DNA from: Chloroflexi bacterium UBA5177
GTDB lineage: Bacteria; Chloroflexota; UBA5177
Direction: 5' to 3'
Length of the DNA: 11,167 nt
Assembly (NCBI GenBank): GCA_002413265.1
Contig: DHWR01000167.1
Span: 1-11,167, forward strand
Shown: one piece after another, positions 1 to 7,430 of the stretch
Layout of the letters: each line of letters opens with the position of its first letter
How positions within the stretch are numbered: the first letter of the stretch is position 1
Translations under genes and position numbers: made by a program
Notes under the pieces: generated by a model
The model's input: only the letters and a program-made list of their open reading frames with translations
What the model was told of the DNA's origin: nothing
The model's database searches: none

Positions 1-896
1 ACCCGGATCTCGAAGTCCTTCAGATCTTCTGATGAGGGGTCGCCGTAGGTCGCGGCGGGGTCGATGATGACGGCGGCCACGCGGTAGAGGTTGCCGCCGA
101 GAAAGCCGACCTTCACGAACTGGTTGCTGACCTGGCCCGCGGCCGACTCCCAGCCCTGGCTCAGCAGGCCGTCGTGGATGTGTTCGACCTTACCGGCGGA
201 GCCGCTTCCCTCGCGTTGAGAGGAGAAGGATTTGATGGCACCTCCGTTCGCGTCGAGCGACACGTCTTCTCCCAGATCTGGGGTCGGGATTCCGTCGGTC
301 CAGGCGAACACCGCGCGCGCGTCTACCGGCGACGGCGGCGTCGGAGGGACACCCTGGCGAACGAGCGTCTCATGGTTACTCTTGACCAGAACCTGACCCT
401 TGCCGTTCGTGACCTGCAGCGCGCCGTGCAGAACGACGAAGATGCTCGTCGGGCCCGTAACTCGAACGTCATAGGTGGTCCCGATGGCCGAAGCCGCGGC
501 GGTCGCCGTCTGAACCTTGTGATCGGCGCCAGGTGCCAAATATTCCGCGATCTCACCCTTGCGAACGTGAGTCTGGTGGGGTGAAGCCAGGACGGCGTCG
601 GTGTCCTGATTGATCTGGATGACGGTACCGTCGACGAAGCTGATGGAGGCTTTTTCCGCGTGGCGCGTGCGCAACAAATACGAATTGAAGAGCGGATCCC
701 GAACTTTTCCGACGCGCTGACCCTGAAGTGGAGGCTTCTCGGCTAGGCCGTGGTAAATGAAGCGGACCTTGGCAAGTGGCGACGAGGCAGCCTGGCTGCG
801 AGCAGCCGCGTGAGAGGCAGGCGTCCAGACTGCAAGCAGAGGCAGGGCCAGAAACATGGCAAACAGCCGGAAGCGGGAACCTGTCCCATCACGCAC
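1..896 (-). CDS. FecR-domain protein with C-terminal discoidin-like domain, secreted, partial
   Basis: The frame stays open from a GTG at 896 to the left edge, giving 298 codons without a stop, so the C-terminus is missing. The GTG is preceded by AAAGGTGAG at the right distance. It starts a good signal peptide: Arg-rich n-region (SRFRLF), hydrophobic MFLALPLLAV, and likely cleavage after ASHAA near residue 31. Residues about 60-182 match the FecR pattern: VDGTVIQI near 88, VQTATAAASAIGTTYDVRV at 128-146 and a VVLHGALQV segment at 154-162. A Pro-rich linker (183-191) leads to residues 238-298, which end in LKDFEIRV and carry NQFVKVGF. These are the usual marks of an F5/8 type C (discoidin) carbohydrate-binding fold. 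The likely role is an exported surface or envelope protein. FecR here is the widespread extracytoplasmic domain and does not imply iron-dicitrate signalling, since no sigma or TonB gene is visible. Divergent from the methyltransferase at 990. Confidence 0.82.
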   Translation of the reverse strand, partial: MRDGTGSRFRLFAMFLALPLLAVWTPASHAAARSQAASSPLAKVRFIYHGLAEKPPLQGQRVGKVRDPLFNSYLLRTRHAEKASISFVDGTVIQINQDTDAVLASPHQTHVRKGEIAEYLAPGADHKVQTATAAASAIGTTYDVRVTGPTSIFVVLHGALQVTNGKGQVLVKSNHETLVRQGVPPTPPSPVDARAVFAWTDGIPTPDLGEDVSLDANGGAIKSFSSQREGSGSAGKVEHIHDGLLSQGWESAAGQVSNQFVKVGFLGGNLYRVAAVIIDPAATYGDPSSEDLKDFEIR

Positions 897-977
897 GGTC
901 TCACCTTTCGCCGCCTTGTCAACGATCACAGAGAGGGTATCAAGAACGAGCGGATACGCGCCATGAAGGGCGCCGCG

Positions 978-983
978 TACAAT
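978..983 (+). promoter_or_regulatory. -10 element of a probable leaderless promoter for the methyltransferase
   Basis: TACAAT, one mismatch from TATAAT, ends 6 bases before the ATG at 990. Transcription would therefore start at or next to the start codon. No convincing -35 box is seen at 16-18 bp upstream, and no Shine-Dalgarno site precedes the ATG. The call rests on one hexamer and its spacing. Confidence 0.4.
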
Positions 984-989
984 ACCCGC

Positions 990-1844
990 ATGATTCGCAC
1001 GGACCTTCATCAGCAAAATCGACGCTCCTGGAACAACACGGTGGGAGCGCATAACAGTCATCGAGGCGATCAGGCGGCTTTCTTTCGCAACGGCGGCAGC
1101 AAGCTCTTTCCGGAGGAATTGGAGTTGCTGGGGGACATTCGCGGACTTCGCGTGGCGCATCTGCAGTGCAATTGTGGACAGGACACCTTATCGCTGGCTC
1201 AATTGGGGGCGCGTGTCACCGGCGTGGACATAAGCGACGAAGCGATCGGCTTTGCACGTAAGCTTTCGCGAGAGTCGGGCGTGGACGCGGATTTTGTTCA
1301 CGCCGACGTTTATGACTGGCTGCAGGCAAGTGCCGGCCGGACGGAACGCTTCGACGTCGCCTTCAGCTCGTATGGCGCGCTCTGCTGGCTTTCGGACATT
1401 GAGACCTGGGCAAAGGGCGTGGCCGGGATCCTGAAGTCGGGAGGCCGGCTGGTGGTCGTCGAATTCCATCCCGTTTCTGCCGGGTTCGACGAGGATTTCA
1501 AGCTGAGATGGAACTACGACAATCAGCGAGAGCCGTTCGAAGAGGACGAAGGAGTCAGCGATTACGTGGCCGAGACTGGTGGAACCTTCAATGGGTTCGA
1601 GCGCGGCGTAGAGAGCTTCAAGAATCCGGAAAAGTCGTATGGATGGAACTGGGGCCTCGGAGAAGTGGTGACGGCCCTCCTTGAAGCGGACCTCCGGCTC
1701 ACCAGGCTGTGCGAATGGACGTATTCCAATGGCTTCCGCCCATATCGAGATATGCGAGAGCTCCCCGGTCGACGCTGGACCCTTCCCCAGGGCGTCCCAA
1801 ATATTCCGCTGATGTATGGCTTCTCGGCGACGAAGGAAGGGTAG
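990..1844 (+). CDS. class I SAM-dependent methyltransferase
   Basis: This 284-residue protein carries a Rossmann-type methyltransferase domain. Motif I is VAHLQCNCGQDTLSLA at residues 55-70, in place of the common LDLGCGxG. Such an LQCxxGQDTL version is typical of one branch of the family. The acidic residue that binds the SAM ribose is D80 in VTGVDIS. Motif IV is about VAFSSYGALCW, and motif VI is LKSGGRLVVVEFH. The C-terminal third (WNYDN, YGWNWGLGEVV, IPLMYGFSATK) fits the same branch. The substrate cannot be told. The start was put at 990 because similarity begins there and a -10 box sits just upstream. An in-frame ATG at 963 would add nine residues. The frame is open further back, to 750, but that part lies antisense to the FecR gene. 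No partner gene is obvious: the gene downstream has its own promoter. Confidence 0.85.
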   Translation: MIRTDLHQQNRRSWNNTVGAHNSHRGDQAAFFRNGGSKLFPEELELLGDIRGLRVAHLQCNCGQDTLSLAQLGARVTGVDISDEAIGFARKLSRESGVDADFVHADVYDWLQASAGRTERFDVAFSSYGALCWLSDIETWAKGVAGILKSGGRLVVVEFHPVSAGFDEDFKLRWNYDNQREPFEEDEGVSDYVAETGGTFNGFERGVESFKNPEKSYGWNWGLGEVVTALLEADLRLTRLCEWTYSNGFRPYRDMRELPGRRWTLPQGVPNIPLMYGFSATKEG

Positions 1845-1864
1845 CCGGCCGGTCCTCGACTTTC

Positions 1865-1893
1865 TTGACAAATGACCGTCCTACGGTGACAAT
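1865..1893 (+). promoter_or_regulatory. sigma-70-type promoter of the secreted protein at 1935
   Basis: A perfect TTGACA (1865-1870) is followed after 17 bp by GACAAT (1888-1893, 4 of 6 matches). Transcription would start near 1900 and give a leader of about 35 nt. The spacer holds the inverted repeat ACCGT-CCT-ACGGT (1875-1887), a possible operator. Its core resembles a palindrome at 5447-5457. Confidence 0.6.
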
Positions 1894-1934
1894 GAGTCCG
1901 CTTTTTACACCTCCGCCATTGAAAGGTCTTTCCC

Positions 1935-2621
1935 TTGAAAACTACGACTTGCACGCGTCTACCGCGACTATCGTTTGTCCTAGCGGGTCTAGTGGTGATG
2001 GCCGCGAGCGTTATGCCGATCGGCGCATCAGCTGCCCCGGCCCTCAAAGCCCCTGTGAAAGTGTTGGGTCTGTCACTCTCCGATATCAAGCACGCGGTTG
2101 GCTCCGGTTTCAAGCAGACTCTGGCCAAAGGAATGGACAAGAACACGGTGGCTTTGTCAGGGACGACCGCCTCTCAGAAGAAGGTGTTCGATCTACACGG
2201 GTTCGAATCCGGGTACCTCACTACCTTCGGCAGAATTAAGCCAACCAGCTTCAAGAACGGGAAGGTCACGGTAGTAAAAGGGGTAAGCTCGGCGTCGTCC
2301 CTGGTGTTCAGCTTCAAGGACTCTTCCGGACCGAACTGGGCGTTCAGCTACGCATCGACAGCCGTCGCTAAGGCATTTAAGGCCATCAAGAGCATGAAGT
2401 TCCACCTAAAAGGGCAGTCGGGCCTTGGTGACAAGGCTCTACTCATGACGACTTCGACGGCGATCAGCCCCACTTTCGGCTCGGTCAGCACCACTACCTT
2501 TATCTGGCGCCGAGGTTCATACCTGGCAGAGGTGAACCTGGGAGCATACGGCAGCGTATCCATGTCTCAGGCACTTGGACTCGCGAAACTAGTTGACAGC
2601 AGGATTGACCATTTGGGCTGA
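1935..2621 (+). CDS. secreted protein of unknown function
   Basis: I do not recognise the family. The 228-residue product has a clear Sec signal peptide: basic start, hydrophobic LSFVLAGLVVMAASVM, and likely cleavage after GASAA near residue 34. The mature part, about 194 residues, is rich in Ser, Thr, Lys and Gly, with no Cys and alternating polar and hydrophobic stretches that suggest a beta-rich extracellular domain. Recognisable stretches are ESGYLTTFGRI (around 91-101), a GLGDKALL turn around 163-170 and FIWRRGSYLAEVNLG near 189-203. The start is a TTG, chosen because GAAAGG lies 8 nt upstream and because the signal peptide begins there. The gene has its own promoter and a terminator directly behind it, so it is probably monocistronic. 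Confidence 0.75.
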   Translation: MKTTTCTRLPRLSFVLAGLVVMAASVMPIGASAAPALKAPVKVLGLSLSDIKHAVGSGFKQTLAKGMDKNTVALSGTTASQKKVFDLHGFESGYLTTFGRIKPTSFKNGKVTVVKGVSSASSLVFSFKDSSGPNWAFSYASTAVAKAFKAIKSMKFHLKGQSGLGDKALLMTTSTAISPTFGSVSTTTFIWRRGSYLAEVNLGAYGSVSMSQALGLAKLVDSRIDHLG

Positions 2622-2640
2622 TTTCCAGCCAGTCGTTTCG

Positions 2641-2677
2641 AAGAGGCTCCGGCAGTAATGCGCCGGAGCTTCTTTCT
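2641..2677 (+). terminator. rho-independent terminator
   Basis: A 13-bp stem (2641-2653 with 2662-2674, one G-U pair, core GCTCCGGC/GCCGGAGC) encloses an 8-nt loop and is followed by TTCTTTCT. It begins 19 bp after the stop codon of the secreted protein. The next promoter starts just downstream. Confidence 0.8.
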
Positions 2678-2689
2678 ATCAGGAAGACG

Positions 2690-2719
2690 TTGTTCGAACA
2701 CGTGTACTATTAATATGAT
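2690..2719 (+). promoter_or_regulatory. promoter of the DinB/maleylpyruvate-isomerase-like gene
   Basis: TTGTTC (2690-2695), an 18-bp spacer and TATGAT (2714-2719, 5 of 6) predict transcription from about 2726. This leaves a leader of about 23 nt that includes the GGAGG site at 2736-2740. Confidence 0.55.
2691..2709. promoter_or_regulatory. overlapping palindromes in the promoter, one SOS-box-like
   Basis: TGTTCGAACA (2691-2700) is a perfect 10-bp palindrome covering the -35 box. Overlapping it, GAACACGTGTAC (2696-2707) differs by one base from the Gram-positive SOS box GAAC-N4-GTTC. Both lie between the promoter elements, where a repressor would act. No binding protein is encoded nearby, so the regulator is unknown. 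Confidence 0.4.
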
Positions 2720-2748
2720 TGAACGTACGCCGGCTGGAGGTAGCGAGA

Positions 2749-3546
2749 ATGCTCGATAAACACTCCTATTTGAAAGCAATTCGAGACAGCGTGCCACTGT
2801 TCGACGCCGCTGCCTCGAAGGACCTGTCCGCACCGATTCCGACGTGTCCCGACTGGTACATGGCGACGCTAGTCGCCCACCTTTCAGAGGTGGAGCGGTT
2901 TTGGGAATATCAGGTGAGCATGCGGGCGCAGTCGATGATCGAGATTCCAAAGGAGGATCTGAACGCGCCTCCCGGTGTCATGGAGTGGTTCGAGGAGGCG
3001 AGCGCGGGACGAGCGGATCTGGAAAGAATTCCGGATGGTCTGGTGGAATGGCACACCAGGTCGGCCTCGACGATGATCGAGACCTTCGATGGCGTTGGAG
3101 AAAATGAGTCGGTCTGGCACTGGTCCGGAGACAACCGAGGCATCACTCACCTGCGCAATCAAACGGTCGAGCATACCGTGCATCGCTGGGACGCGGAGAA
3201 TGCCGTCGGCAACACGAGTCCGATCGATCCACATGTCGCCACGGACGGAATCCAGCAGCACTTCGACGTGCAGATCGTGGCGGGACGTCACTGGAAGGAG
3301 TGGTCGCGGGGCGAAGGGGAGACCTACCATCTCCACCGGACCGACGGCGATGGTGAGTGGCTGGTCCGCTTCGAGGGTGAGGACTTTACGGTGGAAAACA
3401 GCCATGGCAAGGGAGATATCGCCCTTCGTGGCACAGCCGAAGACCTATTTCTGTGGCTGTTTGGACGGGTTTCCGCCGATCGCCTCGAAGTGCACGGCGA
3501 TAGGGCTCTGATCGAACGATATCGACAGCTCGCCCCTAGCGGGTAG
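2749..3546 (+). CDS. maleylpyruvate isomerase / DinB-superfamily protein (TIGR03083-like)
   Basis: This 265-residue protein has the layout of the mycothiol-dependent maleylpyruvate isomerase family. An N-terminal DinB-like four-helix bundle contains [21 protein letters not shown] at 32-52. The central segment is [17 protein letters not shown]. The C-terminal domain has [16 protein letters not shown] followed by LEVHGD. The metal ligands known from the family appear intact as H44, E141 and H145, with the expected E-x3-H spacing. Known members use a low-molecular-weight thiol (mycothiol) in isomerisation or transferase reactions. The substrate here cannot be told, and no gentisate-pathway gene is near. 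The ATG at 2749 is chosen over the TTG at 2719 because GGAGG lies 8 nt before it. The 3' end overlaps the convergent phosphoesterase gene by 11 bp. Confidence 0.82.
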   Translation: MLDKHSYLKAIRDSVPLFDAAASKDLSAPIPTCPDWYMATLVAHLSEVERFWEYQVSMRAQSMIEIPKEDLNAPPGVMEWFEEASAGRADLERIPDGLVEWHTRSASTMIETFDGVGENESVWHWSGDNRGITHLRNQTVEHTVHRWDAENAVGNTSPIDPHVATDGIQQHFDVQIVAGRHWKEWSRGEGETYHLHRTDGDGEWLVRFEGEDFTVENSHGKGDIALRGTAEDLFLWLFGRVSADRLEVHGDRALIERYRQLAPSG

Positions 3547-5182
3547 GAGTGAACGACGTTGTCGAATAGACGAGACGCAGTACTCGCTTGGCGCGTCCGT
3601 ACGCCGCAACGAAATCTCCGGTCTTGAGACCGCCTACCGCGGCCACTTGGTCGTGAGCCACGAATTGTGTCGCCGCGACTATATTCAGCGTCACATTTGC
3701 TGAGGCGGTGGCGATGGTGAGACGTTTGGGCAGAAGGGCGTTCAGGGTCCCACTGGCCAGGAGCTTGCCGGTGCCGGCAGGGGTGGCCTTAGCCGCTGAT
3801 GGCGCTACGAGAGAGGTAACCGGATTGGCCGGCAAGATGACGGGTTCTCGTGGCTTCTGCTTGAAGTTGAAATCCTTGACGAGATTTCCGAGCATTGCCA
3901 TGTTTTCACGCACGTCCGGTCGCGAGTCGGGGCGGCCGTCGGTTCGAGGATCGACCCTCTGACCGCCGAGGAAGTCATCCTCGATGAACTTGAGGTAGGC
4001 ATCATGGCTCACGGTCTGGTGATCGATGTAGCCCTTTTTCGCGTAGGGGCTGATCACGATGGAGGGCACCCTTAGTCCATAGCCGTTTTGATCGGCTGCC
4101 GGCGGCATTACGTGATCGTAGAAGCCTCCCCAGTCATCCCACGAAAGAAAAATGGCACTGCTCGACCAGTCCTTGCTGTGCATGACGGCGTTGACGATGC
4201 CGGTGACGTAGCTCTGGCCCGTGCTCACCAGAGCAGGCGGATGCTCGCTGTCGGTGATCTGGGGGATCACCCAGGAAACCGCCGGAAGCTTCCCCGATGA
4301 GGCTGCCGAATAGAAATTCGTGAGGTCCTGGACGCCGCTCTGCTGGCCATCGGCCTGCACATCGGCAAACCCTGGGAGGACATTCCAGATGTAGGGAACG
4401 CCCGAAGCCCCGCCGTAGCCCACGTTGCCGGCGCCTCCATCGAGGTAGTATCCCCAGCTAACGTGTCGCTTGTGCAGCAGATATGTGATGTCGGTCCAGG
4501 CATATGTAGGACTCCCCGGCTTTGTCCACCAGGAGCTTCCGGCCAGCGAGCTAGTGCAGCTCGTGGGGTCGGACCCGCTGCTGCAACTGGCCGACCATCC
4601 GGATACCATCGCGAGGTGCTGGGGGAGGCTCCAGCTCGCGACGTTCTCGAACATGTGGTCTTGAAGCACGAAGTTGCGCGCGTACGACCAGTAATTGGGA
4701 ATGTCGGTGCCGTCGTGATATCCCATCACATCGGCGACCGCTTTGTTGACGCAGACGGGATTGGCTGGGGTGGCACAGCCCTTCTTGCCGGCCTCGGCGC
4801 TCTTCACGAACCCGTCCATCTTGCCGCCGTTCGAGTCCTGGACCGCGCTGGCTGCGACGTGCGGCCCGCCGCTATTCAGGTCTTGATGGTTGAGAAACGG
4901 CTTGACGCACTGTCCGGACTGTGGGTCTGGGGAACAGCCAGTCGGCACGCCGTTGGACATTGGGATTCCATCGGCGCCGGGATAGGTGCCGAAGTACGAG
5001 TCGAACGAGCGGTTCTCTTGCATGATCACAATCACGTGCTTGATCTTATGGATACCGCTGGTAGGCACGGCCGCCGCGTCGAATCGGTGACTGTACGGAC
5101 TGCCGGCGGTCGCCACGCTGTATCCGGCAATAGCCGCAAAGAGAATCGAACAGATGGCGAAAACCGGGGCCAATGGCTTCAT
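3536..5182 (-). CDS. secreted phosphoesterase (phospholipase C / acid phosphatase family)
   Basis: This 548-residue exported enzyme belongs to the PF04185-type phosphoesterase family. A signal peptide ([20 protein letters not shown], cleavage near 27) is followed by the catalytic entry motif [16 protein letters not shown] at 54-69. [15 protein letters not shown] is at 182-196, SEHPP at 312-316 and [10 protein letters not shown] at 349-358. [20 protein letters not shown] is at 369-388, and LKFIEDDF at 397-404. These hold the residues that bind metal and phosphate in the family. It would hydrolyse phospholipids or other phosphate esters outside the membrane. Residues about 478-548 form an extra beta-rich tail ([15 protein letters not shown]) like small DUF5666-type barrels. 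The start at 5182 begins the signal peptide and follows a purine-rich GAAGAG. The upstream ATG at 5230 would add 16 residues before it. The 3' end overlaps the gene at 2749 by 11 bp. Confidence 0.9.
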   Translation of the reverse strand: MKPLAPVFAICSILFAAIAGYSVATAGSPYSHRFDAAAVPTSGIHKIKHVIVIMQENRSFDSYFGTYPGADGIPMSNGVPTGCSPDPQSGQCVKPFLNHQDLNSGGPHVAASAVQDSNGGKMDGFVKSAEAGKKGCATPANPVCVNKAVADVMGYHDGTDIPNYWSYARNFVLQDHMFENVASWSLPQHLAMVSGWSASCSSGSDPTSCTSSLAGSSWWTKPGSPTYAWTDITYLLHKRHVSWGYYLDGGAGNVGYGGASGVPYIWNVLPGFADVQADGQQSGVQDLTNFYSAASSGKLPAVSWVIPQITDSEHPPALVSTGQSYVTGIVNAVMHSKDWSSSAIFLSWDDWGGFYDHVMPPAADQNGYGLRVPSIVISPYAKKGYIDHQTVSHDAYLKFIEDDFLGGQRVDPRTDGRPDSRPDVRENMAMLGNLVKDFNFKQKPREPVILPANPVTSLVAPSAAKATPAGTGKLLASGTLNALLPKRLTIATASANVTLNIVAATQFVAHDQVAAVGGLKTGDFVAAYGRAKRVLRLVYSTTSFTPTR

Positions 5183-5530
5183 GCTCTTCTGTCGTCCCTT
5201 CTGAAAATCAAGTCTGGTAGCTTGACGCATTTAGAGGGGTGTCCGTGGGCTCTCGTGTCTGCGCGGGGGTTAGGGCGCCCCTGAAGGGGTCGGCTACAAG
5301 GGGTGGGATGTCGTAACTCACGTTAGGATGTAAATCTTGTGTGGATCTTTCGGCGCGCTTACAACTTGCTGAACTTGTCTTGCGGCCTACTGACATCCCG
5401 TCCGCCACGCGGGCAGTGCACGCGTGTTCGCGCGGCGCATACACTCCCGTAGTACGGATAGGGAACAACCCCCAGGAGAGTCGAGCTGAACGAGCTGCCC
5501 AGCAGAACACTCGAGATCACCAGACGGCGA
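5183..5530. other. non-coding divergent region between phosphoesterase and hotdog gene
   Basis: No convincing gene is seen in about 350 bp. It should hold the promoters of both flanking genes, but no clean -35/-10 pair stands out. Small structures include CCCC-TGAA-GGGG near 5278-5289, a direct repeat AACTTG-CTG-AACTTG near 5363-5377, and the palindrome CCGTA-G-TACGG (5447-5457). The last 45 bp (5486-5530) may be coding if the hotdog gene starts at a CTG. Confidence 0.5.
5474..5478 (+). promoter_or_regulatory. ribosome binding site without a standard start codon nearby
   Basis: AGGAG lies 7 nt before an in-frame CTG at 5486, whereas the first conventional start (GTG 5531) has no Shine-Dalgarno sequence. 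The reading frame between them is open and has GC-rich third positions. This suggests the protein may begin at the CTG. Confidence 0.4.
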
Positions 5531-6301
5531 GTGGCCGAATTCCAAACGGCGCTGCTGTTGGCGGAGCCGCCTGACGGCTTCGAGCCTGATGAGACCTCCC
5601 TCAAGATCGACTCGAGGTCGATAAGCGCGCTGGCGAGGCGTTCGGGAGATACCTCCGTCTGGCACATGGAGCCTGGAGCCGCGCACCGAGGCTCTCCACT
5701 GCTGGGCATCCGCATGGACGAGGCGGCCGTCGATCCCTCGGCCCGACTCGCCCACGGCCTCGCCGGAATTTTGCTGGCGCTGCGAACCGCCTACCAGCAG
5801 CGGCGCGATGTTCCGATTGCCGGCTTCTCCAACGTCCGCTACAGCGCGCCGGTATTCGAAGGCGCGACCCTGTCGGCACAGATAGAGCCGGCAGACGGTA
5901 CCGGAGGTTTCCTGGTCACCACCGACCAGCTGCAGCCCGACCTGGCCATAACGGGCCGTATCCGTTACGGGAGCGTTGCCGATAGCCACGACATGTCCTT
6001 CTACTCGGTGGCCGAGCAGCAGCTGTACACGCTGGAAGAAGCCGCCGGCATGATCTCCGCGCTCTTGGGACTTGGAGCCGAGGCCGAGGGTGAGCGAGTG
6101 CTGCTGATGGCGCAGCGGCTCGAGCTTCTCGAGATCGTCTCCATCGGCGACACGATCGAGGCGACCGCCGAGATCAAGGAGAGAATGCCATCTGGTCAAG
6201 GCGAACGACTAACGGTCGATCTCGGAGTGGTGCGTCATGGGCCGGGTGGCAGGCTAGTCGCCTGGGGAGACGCGACCTTCCTTTTGGTAAAGCCGGTTTA
6301 G
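5531..6301 (+). CDS. MaoC-like double-hotdog protein (probable acyl-CoA/acyl thioester enzyme)
   Basis: The product, 256 residues from the GTG at 5531, shows two hotdog-like halves. In the first, DPSARLAHGLAGILLAL (68-84) would be the central helix, with D68 and H75 resembling the Asp/His of MaoC-type hydratases. NVRYSAPVFEGATLSAQIE (101-119) then matches the PV-x-GDTL turn. In the second half, EIVSIGDTIEATAEIKE (201-217), LTVDLGVVRHGPGGRLVAWG and DATFLLVKPV form the typical C-terminal strands. Such folds act as hydratases or thioesterases on acyl-CoA or acyl carriers, but the exact reaction cannot be told and the catalytic motif is degenerate. The start is uncertain: an AGGAG site favours a CTG at 5486, adding 15 residues (LNELPSRTLEITRRR). 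No fatty-acid genes are adjacent. It converges on the aldo/keto reductase with 70 bp between. Confidence 0.6.
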   Translation: MAEFQTALLLAEPPDGFEPDETSLKIDSRSISALARRSGDTSVWHMEPGAAHRGSPLLGIRMDEAAVDPSARLAHGLAGILLALRTAYQQRRDVPIAGFSNVRYSAPVFEGATLSAQIEPADGTGGFLVTTDQLQPDLAITGRIRYGSVADSHDMSFYSVAEQQLYTLEEAAGMISALLGLGAEAEGERVLLMAQRLELLEIVSIGDTIEATAEIKERMPSGQGERLTVDLGVVRHGPGGRLVAWGDATFLLVKPV

Positions 6302-6371
6302 GACAAAGACTAGTCGGTGCTCGCTTTGAGTGCGTTCACGCGAGTGTGGGGCTGCCTCGCGCGCTCGTCGG

Positions 6372-7382
6372 TCACATGCTCCCAGTCTTTTCACTGTCCA
6401 GTTGTGCCATGCCGGGAGCGGCGTACCGCTCACCCGCCGCGGCACCGGCCGGGATTGCTCGCTCGATCCGCTCCTGATCGTCGTCGGTCAAGGACACGTC
6501 TAGTGCGTCGAGTGCATCCGCTAGCTGATTTCGTCGTCGCGCCCCTACTATCGGGACGACATCGTCACCGCGAGACAGCACCCAGGCAATGGCGAGCTGG
6601 GCGACCGTGGTGCTCTTCGCCTCTGCAACCGCGCGCAACGCCTCCACCAAGGCCAAATTGTGCTCCAGGTTCTCTCCCTGAAACCGCGGCGCACGCGCCC
6701 GAAAATCACCGGACGTACTGCCGCGCGCCCGGGACCAGCTGCCGGAAAGCAGGCCGCGGGACAGCACACCGTACGCCGTGATGCCGATGCCCAGCTCACG
6801 ACAGACAGGAAGAATCTCGTGTTCGATGCCTCGAGAAAGCAGCGAATACTCAATCTGTAAGTCCGTAATAGGATGTATCGCTTGCGCCCGCCGCAAGGTG
6901 TCCACGCCGGCCTCCGAGAGGCCGATGTACCGGACGTACCCCGCCTGGACCATTTCGGCGATCGCTCCGACGGTCTCTTCTATGGGTACCGCCGGATCGA
7001 CGCGCGCTGGTCGGTAGATATCGATGTACCCGGTACCCAGGCGCTTCAGGGAGTACGCCAGAAAGGTCTTCACGACGGCCGGCCGACCGTCGCTTCCCAG
7101 CCAGGTGTTCGCAGGGTCGCGCAGTGCCCCGAACTTCACACTGATCAGCACTTCGTCCCGCCGTTTCCCGCGTAGGGCTTCTCGGATCAGGAGCTCGTTG
7201 TGTCCCATCCCGTAGAAGTCACCGGTATCGAGCAAAGTGATGCCGGCATCAAGCGCCGCATGGATAGTGGCAACACTCTCCGTGTCATCCGCAGGCCCAT
7301 AAATCCCGGACATGCCCATGCAGCCAAGACCAACGGCAGACACAGTGGGTCCTGGCCTTCCAAGCTGGCGCGTCGGCATCAT
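6372..7382 (-). CDS. aldo/keto reductase, variant tetrad
   Basis: A full-length NADPH-type aldo/keto reductase of 336 residues from the ATG at 7382 (the frame opens at a TTG at 7391, from which residues are numbered here). The N-terminus RQLGRPGPTVSAVGLGCMGM is the standard family opening. LLDTGDFYGMGHNE (53-66) holds catalytic D55 and Y60, and ISVKFG holds K86. The His expected after IDIY is absent: the sequence reads IDIYRPARVDP with Ala129 at that place. VPIEETVGAIAEMV, GYVRYIGLSE and QIEYSLLSR follow as in the family, and the C-terminus has the cofactor-binding VPIVGARRRNQLADAL. It would reduce carbonyl compounds in the cytoplasm; the substrate is unknown. It lies 48 bp behind the efflux pump gene on the same strand and may be the last gene of the metal operon. 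No clear ribosome site marks the start. Confidence 0.88.
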   Translation of the reverse strand: MMPTRQLGRPGPTVSAVGLGCMGMSGIYGPADDTESVATIHAALDAGITLLDTGDFYGMGHNELLIREALRGKRRDEVLISVKFGALRDPANTWLGSDGRPAVVKTFLAYSLKRLGTGYIDIYRPARVDPAVPIEETVGAIAEMVQAGYVRYIGLSEAGVDTLRRAQAIHPITDLQIEYSLLSRGIEHEILPVCRELGIGITAYGVLSRGLLSGSWSRARGSTSGDFRARAPRFQGENLEHNLALVEALRAVAEAKSTTVAQLAIAWVLSRGDDVVPIVGARRRNQLADALDALDVSLTDDDQERIERAIPAGAAAGERYAAPGMAQLDSEKTGSM

Positions 7383-7430
7383 CGGAATCAACTGCAGCGA
7401 GCCGCATGACTCGTGCCGCGTTGACGAAGT

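Noticed and set aside
174..584. Plus-strand open frame of 136 codons
   Set aside because: Arg-rich shadow of the minus-strand FecR-discoidin gene, which has a continuous, motif-bearing frame over the same bases.
750..989. Upstream extension of the methyltransferase frame (about 80 codons)
   Set aside because: It lies antisense to the FecR gene's signal peptide region, reads as low-complexity Arg/Gln-rich sequence, and the family similarity starts only after 990.
1188..2146. Minus-strand open frames over the methyltransferase and the start of the secreted protein gene
   Set aside because: No family motifs and no ribosome sites; both cover genes with clear motifs or a signal peptide on the plus strand.
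4463..5284. Plus-strand open frame of 273 codons
   Set aside because: Mirror frame of the phosphoesterase gene, whose catalytic motifs and signal peptide are on the other strand.
5387..6199. Minus-strand open frame of 270 codons
   Set aside because: Shadow of the hotdog gene: Arg/Gly-rich, no recognisable motif, and the plus-strand frame has a coherent fold pattern.
6339..6361. CGCGAG/CTCGCG hairpin between the hotdog and aldo/keto reductase genes, as a shared terminator
   Set aside because: Only 6 bp of stem, an 11-nt loop and no T-run on either strand.
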